From Eleftheria terrae (GTDB lineage: Bacteria; Pseudomonadota; Gammaproteobacteria; Burkholderiales; Burkholderiaceae_C), in the NCBI RefSeq assembly GCF_030419005.1, contig NZ_CP106952.1, positions 496,001-560,000 of the forward strand: DNA of 64,000 bases, given 5' to 3'. A model generated the notes under the pieces. That model made no database searches, was not told the DNA's origin, and worked only from the letters and a program-made list of their open reading frames with translations. The position numbers were made by a program, and so were the translations under genes. Shown here piece after piece: positions 17,901 to 26,815 of this stretch (its first letter is position 1; every line of letters starts with the position of its first letter).

Positions 17901-18739
17901 TGGCGCAGGCGGATGAAGACGCCAGCCAGAATCCCTTGCGTGCCCGGGTGCTGCGCGAGCGAGATGCCCTGACGGCCGCCGGCCTGGCGCCCGAGGCGGC
18001 GCGGCTGCAGGCTGGCTGGCGGGTGTTCGGCTCGCCGCCGGGGCACTACGGCTCGGGCCTGCAGCCGCTGTTCGACCACGGGCAATGGCAGACCGATGAA
18101 GACCTGCGTGACGCCTATGTGGCCTGGGGCGCCCATGCCTATGGGCAGGACGCCGCGGGGCAGCCGGCGGCCGAGGCGCTGACGCGCCGCTTGCGCGAGA
18201 TCGACGTGGTGGCGCACAACCAGGACAACCGCGAGCACGACCTGCTCGATTCCAACGACTACTACCAGTACCAGGGCGGCATGGCGGCCGCGGTGCGCAG
18301 CCTGAGCGGGCGCCAGCCGGCCCTCTACCACGGCGACCATGCCAACCCGCAGGCACCGCGCATCCGTACCCTGCGGGAGGAGATCGCGCGGGTCGTCCGG
18401 GCCCGGGTGGTCAACCCCAAGTGGCTCGACGGGGTGAAGCGCCACGGCTACAAGGGCGCCTTCGAGATGGCGGCCACGGTGGACTACCTGTTCGGCTACG
18501 ACGCCACCGCCCGCGTGCTGGGCGACCACCAGTACGCGCTGGTGGCCGATGCCTACGTGCTGGATGACGCCACCCGCGCCTTCGTCGAGCGACACAACCC
18601 GCGCGCCCTGGGCGACATGCTCAACCGGCTGCTGGAAGCCATGCAGCGTGGCCTCTGGCAGCAACCCGGCGGCTACCGCGAGGCGCTGGAAACCCTGCTG
18701 CTGGCCCACGAACAAGAGATGGAAGGAACCGCACGATGA
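14936..18739 (+). CDS. cobN: Cobaltochelatase large subunit CobN
   Basis: The 1267-residue catalytic subunit that inserts Co2+ into hydrogenobyrinic acid a,c-diamide in aerobic cobalamin synthesis, in complex with an AAA+ ATPase and a VWA subunit. The sequence shows CobN/BchH features: HVGKHGNLEWLPGKSVALS, YPFIVNDPGEGAQAKRRAQAV, IDHLMPP, the C-terminal region with NREHDLLDSNDYYQYQGGM and NPKWLDGVKRHGYKGAFEM. Length is normal for the family. It starts 20 bases after cobW and ends in an ATGA overlap with the ATPase gene, which points to coupled translation. No other corrin-ring biosynthesis gene is in the window. Confidence 0.96.
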   Translation: MHLLSTRPGGFVEDEGAVMRLGQSPAELVVLSSADTTLSLLARAYRELQAGEPGWPGLRLANLMFLRQPASLDLYVDEVLQHARVVLVDHLGAESAWPYGVQRLGELASARGLRLAMFSGDLQEDVNLLRKSTLPEALCRQWWQYLRAGSLHNARQLLRSLAHDGLGWGEPPLPPTALPQVALYRPPCLQAPAAGARHHGAAATLDEVRAGWQPGAPVVALVFYRSHLQSGNTAAFDSLAAALLQRGLNPLPVALDSLKEPLCLAALRQLCAEQSVDLVLNSTAFAALSGELAEPLAGDAPVLQVLVAGSARDDWLADPQGLRPRDIAMQVALPEVDGRIVTRAISFKGLAYRCELTQSDVVAYQPDEERCHFVAELARRWVRLRRLPVAEKRLALVLANYPGSDGRLGSGVGLDTPASVMEILRLLQREGYRLDALPADGDALMRRLQQGIAADPSQWPLRPAWQSLAMADYLAALARLPAGMAAAVTARWGAPEQDPLVRQGRFMIAGLRLGQVFIGIQPARAYGEAGAASYHDAELVPPHGYLAFYFWLRQAFGVDAVVHVGKHGNLEWLPGKSVALSGSCWPDAILGPWPHLYPFIVNDPGEGAQAKRRAQAVIIDHLMPPLTRAENHGPLQDLERQVDEYYEALLLDARRAAQLRTQILAEVRRQRLHEELDAPSAEDDDGLLARVDAYLCELKETQIRDGLHVFGVSPQGRQRRDTLVALARFPAGDGQGRQASLLQALARDLFPGHAFDPLSIDAALPWQGPRPPLLAAVSDAPWRHEGDTRERLELLAQALLDAAVPPGLPQAAAVLQRVHDDLAPRLDACGPQELQQLSRGLQGRFVPPGPSGSPSRGRPDVLPTGRNFYSVDTRAVPTPTAWTLGLKSARLLVERHLQEQGDYPRAVGLSVWGTATMRTGGDDLAQAFALMGVRPRWAPGSHRVVDIEVLPVAVLGWPRIDVTLRISGFFRDAFPAAVQLFDAAVQAVVAQADEDASQNPLRARVLRERDALTAAGLAPEAARLQAGWRVFGSPPGHYGSGLQPLFDHGQWQTDEDLRDAYVAWGAHAYGQDAAGQPAAEALTRRLREIDVVAHNQDNREHDLLDSNDYYQYQGGMAAAVRSLSGRQPALYHGDHANPQAPRIRTLREEIARVVRARVVNPKWLDGVKRHGYKGAFEMAATVDYLFGYDATARVLGDHQYALVADAYVLDDATRAFVERHNPRALGDMLNRLLEAMQRGLWQQPGGYREALETLLLAHEQEMEGTAR

Positions 18740-19887
18740 CCGCCCCCCACGCGCTGCCGGGCCACGAGCTGCCGGCCGGCCAGGCGGCCCTGCCACCCCT
18801 GTTTCCCTTCAGTGCGCTGGCCGGCCCGGCCTCGCTGCGCACCGCCTTGCTGCTGGCGGCGGTGGACCCGGCGCTGGGCGGGGTGCTGATCGAAGGCCCG
18901 CGCGGCACGGCAAAGTCCACTGCGGCGCGAGCCCTGGCCGAGCTGCTGCCCGATGCCGCCTTTGTCGCGCTGCCGCTGGGCGGCACGGTGGAGCACCTGG
19001 TCGGCACGCTCGACCTGCAGGAGGCACTGGCCGGGCACCGGCTGCGCTTTGCGCCGGGCCTGCTGGCCCGGGCGCATGGCGGCGTGCTGTATGTGGATGA
19101 AGTGAACCTGTTGCCCGATCCGCTGGTCGATGTGCTGCTCGATGTGGCGGCCAGCGGTGTCAACGTGATCGAGCGCGATGGCATCTCGCACCGGCATGCC
19201 GCGCGCTTCGTGCTGGTGGGCACGATGAACCCCGAAGAGGGCGAGCTGCGGCCCCAGCTGCTCGACCGGTTTGGCCTGTGTGTGCGCTTGTCCAACCTCT
19301 CCAACGCGGAGGAACGGGCCGCGGTGGTGCGCGAGCGCCTGGCCTTCGATGCCGATCCGCTGTCCTTCCGCGAGCGCCATGCGCCGGCGCAGGCGGCGCT
19401 GGCGGCTCGCCTGGCAGCGGCCCGGGCTCGCCTGGCGCAGGGCTCGGCGCTGCCGTTCGACGATGAGCTGCATGTGCAGGTCAGCCGCCTGTGCATCGCC
19501 GCCGAGGTGGACGGCCTGCGGGCCGACCTGGTGATGCTGCGGGCCGCCCGCGCGTTGGCGGCCTGGCAGGGCGCAGCGGCCATCGAGCCGGCCCATGTGC
19601 AGCAGGTGTCCGAACTGGTGCTGGCACACCGCCGGCCGCCCGGGGCCGCCCCTGCCGAGCGGACACCGGCGCCCGGCGAGGCAGGGCCGCCGCCCGCAGG
19701 TGCGGGGCCCTTGCCTGCAGCGGCGACCCGGGGCGGCGGGGCCCCGGCCGCCGACCCGGTCGCAGCGCCCGGTGCACCCGCGCACGGCGAGGCGGCGCAC
19801 TGGGGGGCACTGCCTCCCGAGCCGGCCGGCCTGGCGCCGGTGAAGCCCTTGCGTGCCTTGCGCGAGCCAGCTGCAAAAAAAGCCTGA
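18736..19887 (+). CDS. ChlI/BchI-type AAA+ ATPase of cobaltochelatase (0-frame product of chlD-type gene)
   Basis: An AAA+ ATPase of 383 residues that powers CobN. Walker A GPRGTAKST lies near residue 54, and Walker B GGVLYVDEVNLL near 115, followed by GTMNPEEGELRPQLLDRFG with the arginine finger region. After residue 300 the chain becomes a Pro/Ala-rich linker, as in ChlD-type proteins, and stops at 19885-19887 just after a run of seven A residues. The VWA domain expected in ChlD is encoded directly downstream in the -1 frame. A -1 frameshift would give a fused product of about 605 residues, while normal termination gives the ATPase subunit alone. Programmed frameshifting that produces two subunits from one chlD gene has been described for cobaltochelatases. 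Confidence 0.92.
   Translation: MTAPHALPGHELPAGQAALPPLFPFSALAGPASLRTALLLAAVDPALGGVLIEGPRGTAKSTAARALAELLPDAAFVALPLGGTVEHLVGTLDLQEALAGHRLRFAPGLLARAHGGVLYVDEVNLLPDPLVDVLLDVAASGVNVIERDGISHRHAARFVLVGTMNPEEGELRPQLLDRFGLCVRLSNLSNAEERAAVVRERLAFDADPLSFRERHAPAQAALAARLAAARARLAQGSALPFDDELHVQVSRLCIAAEVDGLRADLVMLRAARALAAWQGAAAIEPAHVQQVSELVLAHRRPPGAAPAERTPAPGEAGPPPAGAGPLPAAATRGGGAPAADPVAAPGAPAHGEAAHWGALPPEPAGLAPVKPLRALREPAAKKA
19875..19881 (+). other. Probable programmed -1 frameshift site (A7)
   Basis: Seven consecutive A residues read GCA AAA AAA GCC TGA in the ATPase frame and TGC AAA AAA AGC CTG in the -1 frame. The ATPase stop comes two codons later, while the -1 frame continues into the VWA domain. 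A hairpin with arms GGCCCG (19907-19912) and CGGGCC (19921-19926) lies 25 bases downstream, somewhat far for a classic stimulator. Confidence 0.7.
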
Positions 19888-19973
19888 GCCACCGCACCGA
19901 CCCGGCGGCCCGCCATCGATCGGGCCCGCGGTGGCCAGGACCCGGCCGGGAGCGTCCCGACGCATGGCATTCG

Positions 19974-20552
19974 GTGACGCCGGACTGGACCCGCACCCTG
20001 GCGGCGCGTGGCGCCGCACGCCTGCAGCGGCGCCACCTGCGCTGGCGGGCCGAACAGGCCGGTGGGGGGCGGCTGCATTGCTTCCTGCTCGACGTGTCGG
20101 CGTCGATGCTGGCGCATGGCCGGCTGGCGCTGGCCAAGGGTGTGGTGCTGGCGCTCGCACAGCAGGCCTACCAGCGCCGGGAGCGTGTCGCCTTGCTGTG
20201 TTTCCAGGCCGGCCGCGTCGAGCTGGTGATCGCGCCTGGCCGTGCCGGTCGATGGCCGGCCGCACGGGTGGCGCCCATTGGTGGAGGTGGCGGTACGTCG
20301 CTGGTCACGGGGCTGCAACAGGCCCAGGCGCTGCTCGACCGCGAACGTCGCAGGGCGCGTCAGCAGGCGTGCTGCCTGTGGCTGCTGACCGATGGTCGCT
20401 TTCCCGAGCGCCCGCTGCGGCCCGAGGCCGCCGACGAGGTGCGCGTGATCGACTTCGAAGACGGCCGCCTGCGCCTGGGCCGGGCAGCCGAGCTGGCGCG
20501 CGACTGGGGCGCCGAGTACCTGCTGGCGGGCGACCTGGCGGCGCAGCTGTGA
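19974..20552 (+). CDS. VWA domain of cobaltochelatase (ChlD C-terminal part)
   Basis: This frame encodes a von Willebrand type A domain with the metal-ion site motif FLLDVSASM and, later, GGGGTSL and CLWLLTDGRF, as in the C-terminal half of ChlD/BchD. It should bind the ATPase ring and CobN. Conserved sequence begins at about TPDWTRTLAARGA. A GTG at 19974 is the first plausible independent start, giving 192 residues, but it has no good ribosome-binding site. The frame stays open upstream through the A7 run at 19875, so I think the domain is mainly made as a -1 frameshift fusion with the preceding ATPase. The coordinates therefore mark the shortest likely product. It closes the riboswitch operon. 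Confidence 0.8.
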   Translation: MTPDWTRTLAARGAARLQRRHLRWRAEQAGGGRLHCFLLDVSASMLAHGRLALAKGVVLALAQQAYQRRERVALLCFQAGRVELVIAPGRAGRWPAARVAPIGGGGGTSLVTGLQQAQALLDRERRRARQQACCLWLLTDGRFPERPLRPEAADEVRVIDFEDGRLRLGRAAELARDWGAEYLLAGDLAAQL

Positions 20553-21094
20553 GCCTGCACGGCCCTCGCCCAGCCGCTTGCGGGTGATGTGGCCACAGCG
20601 GCGGCAGGCCAGCCGGCTTGCCGCCGTCGGCCCCGGCGCACCGGCCATGCTGCGTGCTTGCCGGGGGCTGGGGCCGATCTCGTCGAGCGCGACGCACTGG
20701 TTTGGGGCGCCTGCAAAGGGCCCGCAAGCGCCGCCGCAGGCGATGGCGCACAGAGGAACAACGCATACCCGGTGGCGGCCGCCGCGAGCGCTGCTGTCGC
20801 GCCCTGCTTTCGTCAACCCAGGGACATCCCTTGCCCGGAGCCCGGGCCGCCCCTTGCAGGCGATGGACGGTCGGCACCTTCCGATCGGAGGGCCGGGACC
20901 CTGAGGGAATCACCACACAATGCCCTCGCGCATCAGCGCCTGCTCCAAAGCGCCGGTGATGGCACCGCCGCGGAAGGCCGGGCCGCGCGAAGGGCAGTCA
21001 TTGGCATTCAAAGGGCACAGGCAGAACGCTTCATCGTTGCATCGAAATGGTGCGGCTGCCTGAGCGGCCGACGGGGTGATGGAAGCTTCCAAAG
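20553..21094. other. Gap without recognisable genes
   Basis: A 542-base stretch between the VWA domain and the PL3 pectate lyase. Open frames exist on both strands, including a minus-strand one with a CRRC pair, but none has a good start or recognisable domain. The promoter of the pectate lyase should lie at its right end; I could not place -35 and -10 boxes with confidence. Confidence 0.5.
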
Positions 21095-22315
21095 ATGGGT
21101 TGCAGCGTGTCGAACATTGAAAGATCCCTCCTGGGCAAAACCGCCGCGATGGCGGTGTTGAGCGCCGTACTCTCGGCATGTGGTGGCGGTGGAGGAGGCA
21201 CTGAAGAGGGCCTCGGCGCGTCCTCGCAGGGCGTGGATGCCGGCTATGTGGAGACGGCCGCTGCCATGGCGGTGGCCGCCGGCGGCAACCTCGCGGTCAG
21301 CGCCGATGGCAGCAGCAAGGCCGGCGGGTCGAGCTATGCACGGGTGGTCGACGGCGACACCGACACCTACTGGCAACCCGCCTCGGCGAACGCCCAACGC
21401 ATCTCCGCCAAGGGCTTCTCGTCCACGGTGGGCTCGGCGAAGGTGCATGAGCTGACGAACAGCGTGGTGCGCTGGCGCCTCGTGAACCACGACAGCGGCA
21501 AGCTGCTCGCCTCGGGCACCACGCTGGGGGCGGACAAGCTCATCCGCTTCACGCCGGTGAAGAGCAGCAAGCTGGACCTGTTCATCGACCAGGCGCATGC
21601 AGCACCGCAGATCGCGGAGTTCGAGGTGTATGCGCACAACGGCCTCCCGCCGGGCGACGGCGGCGAGCTGCCCCCCGACGACGGCGGCCCTCCCCCGCCC
21701 GGCAACGCCGGCCCCGCCACCGGCGCGAGCTGCCAGTCCACCGGCTCGGTGCCCCTCGAGAAGACGTACGTCGTCAAGGCCGGACAGGTCTTCGACGGCC
21801 AGTGCCGCACCTACAACCCGACCTTCGGCGATGGATCGCAGGACGAGCACCAGGCGCCGGCCTTCCTGGTGGAGAAGGGCGGTGTGCTGAAGAACGTGAT
21901 CATCGGCAACAACGGGGTGGACGGCGTCCACGTCTATGGCGACGCCACCATCGACAACGTCACCTGGAGCAACGTCGGGGAAGACGCGCTCACCGTCAAG
22001 GCGGCCGGCAAGGTCACGGTGCGCAACATCACCGGCTACGACGCCGCGGACAAGTTCTTCCAGCTCAACGCCGCCACCACCTTCACGCTCGAGAACGTGG
22101 TGGTGGTCGGCACCAGCAAGCTGTTCCGCGAGAACGGCGGCAAGTGCTATCCGGTGCAGGTGACGGTGCAGCGCGCCAGGTTGTCGGAGGTGAAGGAAGC
22201 CGTGTTCCGCTCCGATTGCGCCCGCAGCAGGTTCGCGCTGAGCCAGGCAGAGCTGAACAACGTCAAGACGGTCTGCTACGCCAAGGGCAAGTACCGCAGC
22301 TGCGGCCTGCATTGA
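21095..22315 (+). CDS. Lipoprotein pectate lyase, PL3 family, with discoidin-like domain
   Basis: A 406-residue pectate lyase. The N-terminus has a lipobox LSAC followed by a Gly run, indicating an outer-membrane or surface lipoprotein. Residues about 50-185 resemble an F5/8 type C (CBM32-like) domain: ARVVDGDTDTYWQP and a C-terminal IAEFEVYAHN. A Gly/Pro/Asp-rich linker leads to the PL3 beta-helix: LKNVIIGNNGVDGVHVYGDA, TWSNVGEDALTVKA and YDAADKFFQLNA are hallmarks of this family. These enzymes are calcium-dependent and cut unesterified pectin. The ATG at 21095 is used; a GTG at 21107 would also keep the signal. The next gene, a rhamnogalacturonan lyase, follows in the same direction. Confidence 0.9.
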   Translation: MGCSVSNIERSLLGKTAAMAVLSAVLSACGGGGGGTEEGLGASSQGVDAGYVETAAAMAVAAGGNLAVSADGSSKAGGSSYARVVDGDTDTYWQPASANAQRISAKGFSSTVGSAKVHELTNSVVRWRLVNHDSGKLLASGTTLGADKLIRFTPVKSSKLDLFIDQAHAAPQIAEFEVYAHNGLPPGDGGELPPDDGGPPPPGNAGPATGASCQSTGSVPLEKTYVVKAGQVFDGQCRTYNPTFGDGSQDEHQAPAFLVEKGGVLKNVIIGNNGVDGVHVYGDATIDNVTWSNVGEDALTVKAAGKVTVRNITGYDAADKFFQLNAATTFTLENVVVVGTSKLFRENGGKCYPVQVTVQRARLSEVKEAVFRSDCARSRFALSQAELNNVKTVCYAKGKYRSCGLH

Positions 22316-22502
22316 ACCCGACTGTCCCGGGGGCCTGAAGCGTCCCGGGGCAGCCCGTGCCGCCGCCGCATTGCCGGCGGCAGCCCCGACCGCGTGCGCC
22401 GCCTGCCGCGCGGCCCGCGAGCCGCAGCCATGCGGCCGGGCCGGGCGCCTGGCCGCCTTCCCGATCCTCTCCACCATCTTCACCTTTCCACGGCGAGACC
22501 CC

Positions 22503-24338
22503 ATGAAGCCTGCCTTGTCCGCATCCCTGCTGTTGTGTGCCACCCTTGCCGCCTGCGGCGGAGGATCGTCGGACACGACCGGCGCCAGCGCCGAAACCGC
22601 CACGGCGACCGTGCCTGCGCCGGCATCCGGCGGTGCCGCCGCGGCGCCGGCCGAGCGGGTCGACGATGCAGCTGCCGACGCCTTCCTGGCGCAGACCGAA
22701 CCCGCCCTCCATGCCGCAACGACGTCCGCGGACGCGAGCGCCCTGGCGGGCTTCTCGCTGCAGGCCGACGACAACTTCTATACCGTCGATACCGGTGCGG
22801 GCCTGGTCTTCAAGGTGCGCCGCCGCGACAACGGCGTGAGCACGCAGTCGCCCGGCGACATTGCATCGCTGGTCTACAAGGGTGTGCAGTACCAGGACGC
22901 CTCGCGCGGCAGCCAGCTCAATTCGGGCTTCGACTACCTCTACAACGGCGTGTCGGCCGTGCAGGTCGACGCGCTGCAGCTCGATGCGGACCACATCAGG
23001 GTGACGGTACAGGCCGGTCCGCTCACGCACTACTACCTGGCCCGACGAGGCCAGCCGCACATCTACATGGCGACCCACTTCACGCGCGAGCCGGACACGC
23101 TGAACCTGGCGCGCTTCATCCTGCGCGTGCCGGTGGGGGTGCTGCCGAACGGGCCCGAGGCGTCCGACATCCGCGGCAACGTCGGGGCGATCGAGGCGTC
23201 CGACATCTTCGGCATGCCGAATGGCGAGACCCGGTCCAAGCACTACTCGAACATGCGGCTGAAGGACTGGCGCCACATCGGCGCCACCGGGCCGCAGGCC
23301 GGGCTGTGGATCGTGCGCGACAACAACGAAGGCAACTCCGGCGGCCCCTTCTACCGCAGCCTGCTGAACCAGGGCACCGACCGCAACCAGGAGCTGACCT
23401 ACATCATCAACTACGGCGAGGCGCAGACCGAGGCCTTCCGCACCGGCATCCTCAACGCCTATACGCTGGCCTTCACCGACGGCAGCGCCCCGGGTGCCAT
23501 CGACACCGCCTGGCTGGCTGGCATGGGCTTGAAGGGATATGTCGGCGCCGCAGGGCGGGGCGGCGTGGCCGGGGTCGGCATTGCCGGCCGGGACGCCCGG
23601 CATGGCTACACCGTGGGGTTCTCCAGCCCGGCGGCCCAGTACTGGGCCGACGTCGTCGGCGAGAAAGGCCACTACAGGGCCACCGGCATGCTGCCGGGCA
23701 CCTACACCATGACGGTGTACAAGAACGAGCTGGCGGTCGACACGCGCACGGTCACGGTCAGCCCGGGGCGCACCACCGTGCTGCACACCCTCACGCCTGC
23801 GGGCGATCCCGCCAAGGAGCCGGCGCTGTGGCGCATCGGCGACTGGGACGGCACGCCGCTGGAGTTGCTCAATGGCGACAAGCTGACCCGCATGCACCCC
23901 TCCGACATCCGCATGGCGCCCTGGTCGGTGCCGCCCTATGTGGTCGGCCTGTCGAAGGCGGCCACCGGCTTTCCGGCGGCGCAGTGGAAGTCGGTCAATG
24001 GCGCGGTGTCGGTGCGCTTCAAGCTCACGCGCGAGCAGCTGGGCAGCTACACGCTGCGAGCCGGCATCACCACCGCCCACTCGGGAGGCCGGCCGGTGGT
24101 GCAGGTCAATCAATGGACCTCACCGGTCCCGGCTGCATCGGCGCAGCCCAAGACGCGGATGCTGACGGTGGGCACCTACCGTGGCAACAACACGCTGTAC
24201 AGCTACACCATCCCGGCCAGCGCGCTGGTGGTCGGCGACAACGTGCTGACGCTGCGTGTCGCCAGCGGCTCAAGTGGCGAACGCTTCCTGAGCCCGGGGT
24301 TCGCCTATGACGCGATCGATCTGGTGCGCGCCCGCTGA
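22503..24338 (+). CDS. Lipoprotein rhamnogalacturonan lyase, PL4 family
   Basis: A 611-residue enzyme for the rhamnogalacturonan I backbone of pectin. The signal ends in the lipobox LAAC followed by GGGSS, so it is probably a lipoprotein. The three-part PL4 layout is present: an N-terminal beta-sandwich catalytic domain (VFKVRRRDNG, HYYLARRGQPHIYMATHF, NNEGNSGGPFYRSL), a middle fibronectin-like domain (GYTVGFSSPAAQYWADV, GTYTMTVYKNEL), and a C-terminal carbohydrate-binding jelly roll beginning at WRIGDWDGTPLEL. Length fits the family. It lies 187 bases after the PL3 gene on the same strand, and the two enzymes would attack smooth and hairy pectin regions together. Confidence 0.92.
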   Translation: MKPALSASLLLCATLAACGGGSSDTTGASAETATATVPAPASGGAAAAPAERVDDAAADAFLAQTEPALHAATTSADASALAGFSLQADDNFYTVDTGAGLVFKVRRRDNGVSTQSPGDIASLVYKGVQYQDASRGSQLNSGFDYLYNGVSAVQVDALQLDADHIRVTVQAGPLTHYYLARRGQPHIYMATHFTREPDTLNLARFILRVPVGVLPNGPEASDIRGNVGAIEASDIFGMPNGETRSKHYSNMRLKDWRHIGATGPQAGLWIVRDNNEGNSGGPFYRSLLNQGTDRNQELTYIINYGEAQTEAFRTGILNAYTLAFTDGSAPGAIDTAWLAGMGLKGYVGAAGRGGVAGVGIAGRDARHGYTVGFSSPAAQYWADVVGEKGHYRATGMLPGTYTMTVYKNELAVDTRTVTVSPGRTTVLHTLTPAGDPAKEPALWRIGDWDGTPLELLNGDKLTRMHPSDIRMAPWSVPPYVVGLSKAATGFPAAQWKSVNGAVSVRFKLTREQLGSYTLRAGITTAHSGGRPVVQVNQWTSPVPAASAQPKTRMLTVGTYRGNNTLYSYTIPASALVVGDNVLTLRVASGSSGERFLSPGFAYDAIDLVRAR

Positions 24339-24654
24339 AGCCAGGCGACGCACAGCAGTCGCTGGCCGGCAGGTTGGAGGCAGGGCGCCTGGGTGGGTCG
24401 CAACGGCGTCCGCGCATCGGTGCCCGCAGCTGCTCGCGCAGCCGCAGCAAGAAGCCGGGATCGCGAAACATCGAGGTGGGTACAGCGATGCTTCAGGCCC
24501 TGCCAGGGGCGCCTGCAGGACGGTGTCGCCCTGATGCAGTCACAGGCGTGGCTGCCGGGGCGTCGCCGGCGCGGCGAGCCACGCTTGCATGGCGCACGGG
24601 GCCGCCTCGCCGGGCCCTGCGCGCACCGACGGTCGTCGGTGTCAGTGCCGGGCC
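24339..24654. other. Gap without recognisable genes
   Basis: A 316-base stretch between the convergent rhamnogalacturonan lyase and chemoreceptor genes. I see no supported gene and no clear terminator with a T-run. Confidence 0.5.
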
Positions 24655-26331
24655 TCAGCGCGACCCGGCTTTGGCGGGCAGCTGGAACACCGCCACGGCT
24701 TGAACCAGTTGCCGGGCCTGGCCCTTCAGGCTTTCGGCGGCGGCGGCACTTTCTTCCACCAGCGCGGCGTTCTGCTGGGTGGTATGGTCCATCTGGGTCA
24801 CGGCATTGCCCACTTGCTGCACCCCGGAGCTCTGCTCGGCACTGGCCGACGTGATCTCCGCCACGATGTCGCTCACGCGCTGGATCGAGCCGACGATTTC
24901 ATCCATCGTCCTGCCGGCCTGGTCCACGAGCACCGTGCCTTGCTCGACCTGTTCCACACTGCGCCCGATCAAGGACTTGATCTCCTTGGCGGCCCCCGCA
25001 CTCCGTTGTGCCAGGCTGCGCACTTCGGAAGCCACCACCGCGAAGCCGCGCCCCTGTTCACCTGCGCGAGCCGCTTCCACCGCCGCGTTCAGCGCCAGGA
25101 TGTTGGTCTGGAAGGCGATGCCGTCGATCACGCCGATGATGTCGCCGATCTTGCGGCTGCTGTCGCTGATGCCCTGCATGGTGGAGACGACCTTGCCCAC
25201 CACGTCACCGCCCCGCGCGGCGACCGACGAGGCACCCAGCGCCAGTTGGTTGGCCTGTGCGGCACTGTCGGCGTTGTTGCGCACGGTGCTGCCGAGCTGC
25301 TCCATCGTCGCTGCCGTTTGCTGGAGGGCACTGGCCTGCTGTTCGGTGCGTTGGCTGAGGTCCTGGTTGCCCTGGGCAATCTGTGAACTGGCCGTCGCCA
25401 CGCTGTCGGCGCCGCTGCGAATGGTGCCCACGACATCGGACAACTGCTGCTGCATGCGGTGCATGGTGCGCAGGAGATCACCTTCTTCACCCGCCACGCC
25501 GAGGTCGATCGACTGGTCGAGCCGCCCGGCCGCAATGCCGGAAGCCACGCGGCCCACGTCGCCGAGCACGGCACTGGTGCGCCGGCGCAAATACAGCAAG
25601 CCGGTGAACATGATCACGATGAGCGTTGCGGTGGAAGCCATGGCGGCTTGCGACCAGCGCTGGCGGGCAGCCACCGCGGTGGCCAGTTCCGCTGCGGTGC
25701 GCTGGTCCAGCAGAACCAGGAACTCATCCACCGGCTTCATGATCTTGGCCTTGTTCTGGTGATACGCCAGGTCATGCATCATCTCGAGTGCCTTGGCCTT
25801 GTCCGGCTCGGCCTGGCGGGTGAATCCGCCCTTGCCGTCGTCGTAGAGGCCCTTCACCATGTTCATGGCGATCGTTTCAGTGCGCACCAGGTCGTCTGAA
25901 TTGGCCTTGGCCTCGGCCAGCTTGGCCAGCTCGTTGTCGGCGAAGCCGGCTTGCTTCATCAGGTCGAGCAGCGGCACCGTCTCGCCGGCCGGGCGCACGT
26001 TCTGCACGTCTGCCGCGCGGAAGTCCCAATAGATCCGCTCGTAGGCCTGCGGACGTGGCAGCTTGCCGTTGCGAATGTCGAGGATCTCGAAGTACTGCTT
26101 CTCCCATTTGTCTTCACCGCTGGCGACGTAGGTGCGCGCGAGTCGGGTCAGGTCGTCGGAGCTCTGCCGCAGTTCGTCGGCCAACAGGTACGACTGGTAT
26201 CGCCTGGCCGCGGTCTCGTCAGCCAGCGCGCTGCTGCGGTTGCTCATGGCAGCAGCGCCGATGGTGGCTGCGCCAAGCACCATGAGGAGAGCGGCGCCGT
26301 AGCTATATGCGTGCTTGATCTGGAGCTTCAT
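24655..26331 (-). CDS. Methyl-accepting chemotaxis protein
   Basis: A 558-residue chemoreceptor. The first transmembrane helix is at about residues 8-30, a helical periplasmic sensor spans to about 225, the second helix is around 228-250, and a HAMP domain follows. The signalling hairpin tip is perfectly conserved ([37 protein letters not shown], positions given by its key residues only), so coupling to CheA/CheW is expected. No C-terminal NWETF-type CheR/CheB tether is present; the chain ends in LPAKAGSR. The ligand is unknown. It sits alone with no che genes nearby, which is normal for a dispersed receptor. Its proximity to pectin lyases may hint at sensing of breakdown products, but that is speculation. 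Confidence 0.95.
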   Translation of the reverse strand: MKLQIKHAYSYGAALLMVLGAATIGAAAMSNRSSALADETAARRYQSYLLADELRQSSDDLTRLARTYVASGEDKWEKQYFEILDIRNGKLPRPQAYERIYWDFRAADVQNVRPAGETVPLLDLMKQAGFADNELAKLAEAKANSDDLVRTETIAMNMVKGLYDDGKGGFTRQAEPDKAKALEMMHDLAYHQNKAKIMKPVDEFLVLLDQRTAAELATAVAARQRWSQAAMASTATLIVIMFTGLLYLRRRTSAVLGDVGRVASGIAAGRLDQSIDLGVAGEEGDLLRTMHRMQQQLSDVVGTIRSGADSVATASSQIAQGNQDLSQRTEQQASALQQTAATMEQLGSTVRNNADSAAQANQLALGASSVAARGGDVVGKVVSTMQGISDSSRKIGDIIGVIDGIAFQTNILALNAAVEAARAGEQGRGFAVVASEVRSLAQRSAGAAKEIKSLIGRSVEQVEQGTVLVDQAGRTMDEIVGSIQRVSDIVAEITSASAEQSSGVQQVGNAVTQMDHTTQQNAALVEESAAAAESLKGQARQLVQAVAVFQLPAKAGSR

Positions 26332-26703
26332 TGCGGTTCCTGGGACGAAGGGCTTGCCCCGGCGAGGGCATTTGACCCGTTATCGGCAGGCCGCCGGAGG
26401 GCTTTAGTGGATGGGGCCGGCGCGGCCCGACAGGCCGGGCCGCCGTGAACACCGCCGCACTTCTGGCGCAGTGGCGGGTGCTGTCGTCCACCCGGTCCTG
26501 CAGGCGCTGGGGCGACTGGCCCCTTGCGACCGGCGCCACCTCGGCGACACACTGCGTCGCAATCGCTTCAGATCATTGCCGGCGCCTGCTCGTCGCGCGC
26601 GACGTGGATTCCCGGCTGAGCGGCCCACCTCCGACAGCCGGACGCACTCGCAGGCCGGCGCCGTTCGGCCCGGAGCGCCTGGTGTGCAGGCCGGCGCGAT
26701 TTA
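26332..26703. other. Gap upstream of the chemoreceptor
   Basis: A 372-base stretch that should hold the chemoreceptor promoter (reading leftward) and borders the MITE-like element on the right. No supported gene was found. Confidence 0.5.
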
Positions 26704-26815
26704 GAGCGGCTAACAAAACTCTTCTGGCGTCGTTGCGCCGCCTTGCCGTACCGGTCGTACTGTCTGCGGCGGCGCGCCTAGCCAGAACCGCTGCGCTGAG
26801 TTTTGTTAGCCGCTC
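26704..26815. mobile_element. 112-bp MITE-like element with 18-bp perfect terminal inverted repeats
   Basis: The left end GAGCGGCTAACAAAACTC (26704-26721) is the exact reverse complement of the right end (26798-26815). Inside, TTCTGGC pairs with GCCAGAA and GCGCCGCC with GGCGGCGC, so the whole element can form a long imperfect hairpin. It is flanked by TTA on both sides (26701-26703 and 26816-26818), consistent with a 3-bp target duplication. No transposase is encoded. The ends recall those of IS5-family (IS427-group) elements of betaproteobacteria, from memory. The right TTA is also the TAA stop of the adjacent DUF3325 gene, so the element may act as that operon's terminator. Confidence 0.8.

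Noticed and set aside
20553..20816. Minus-strand frame with a CRRC pair as a small zinc-binding gene
   Set aside because: The frame continues through the VWA domain antisense, and no start or ribosome-binding site fits a short product.
26704..26815. The long hairpin as a simple rho-independent terminator
   Set aside because: The 18-bp perfect terminal repeats and flanking TTA duplication fit a mobile element better, though it may also terminate transcription.
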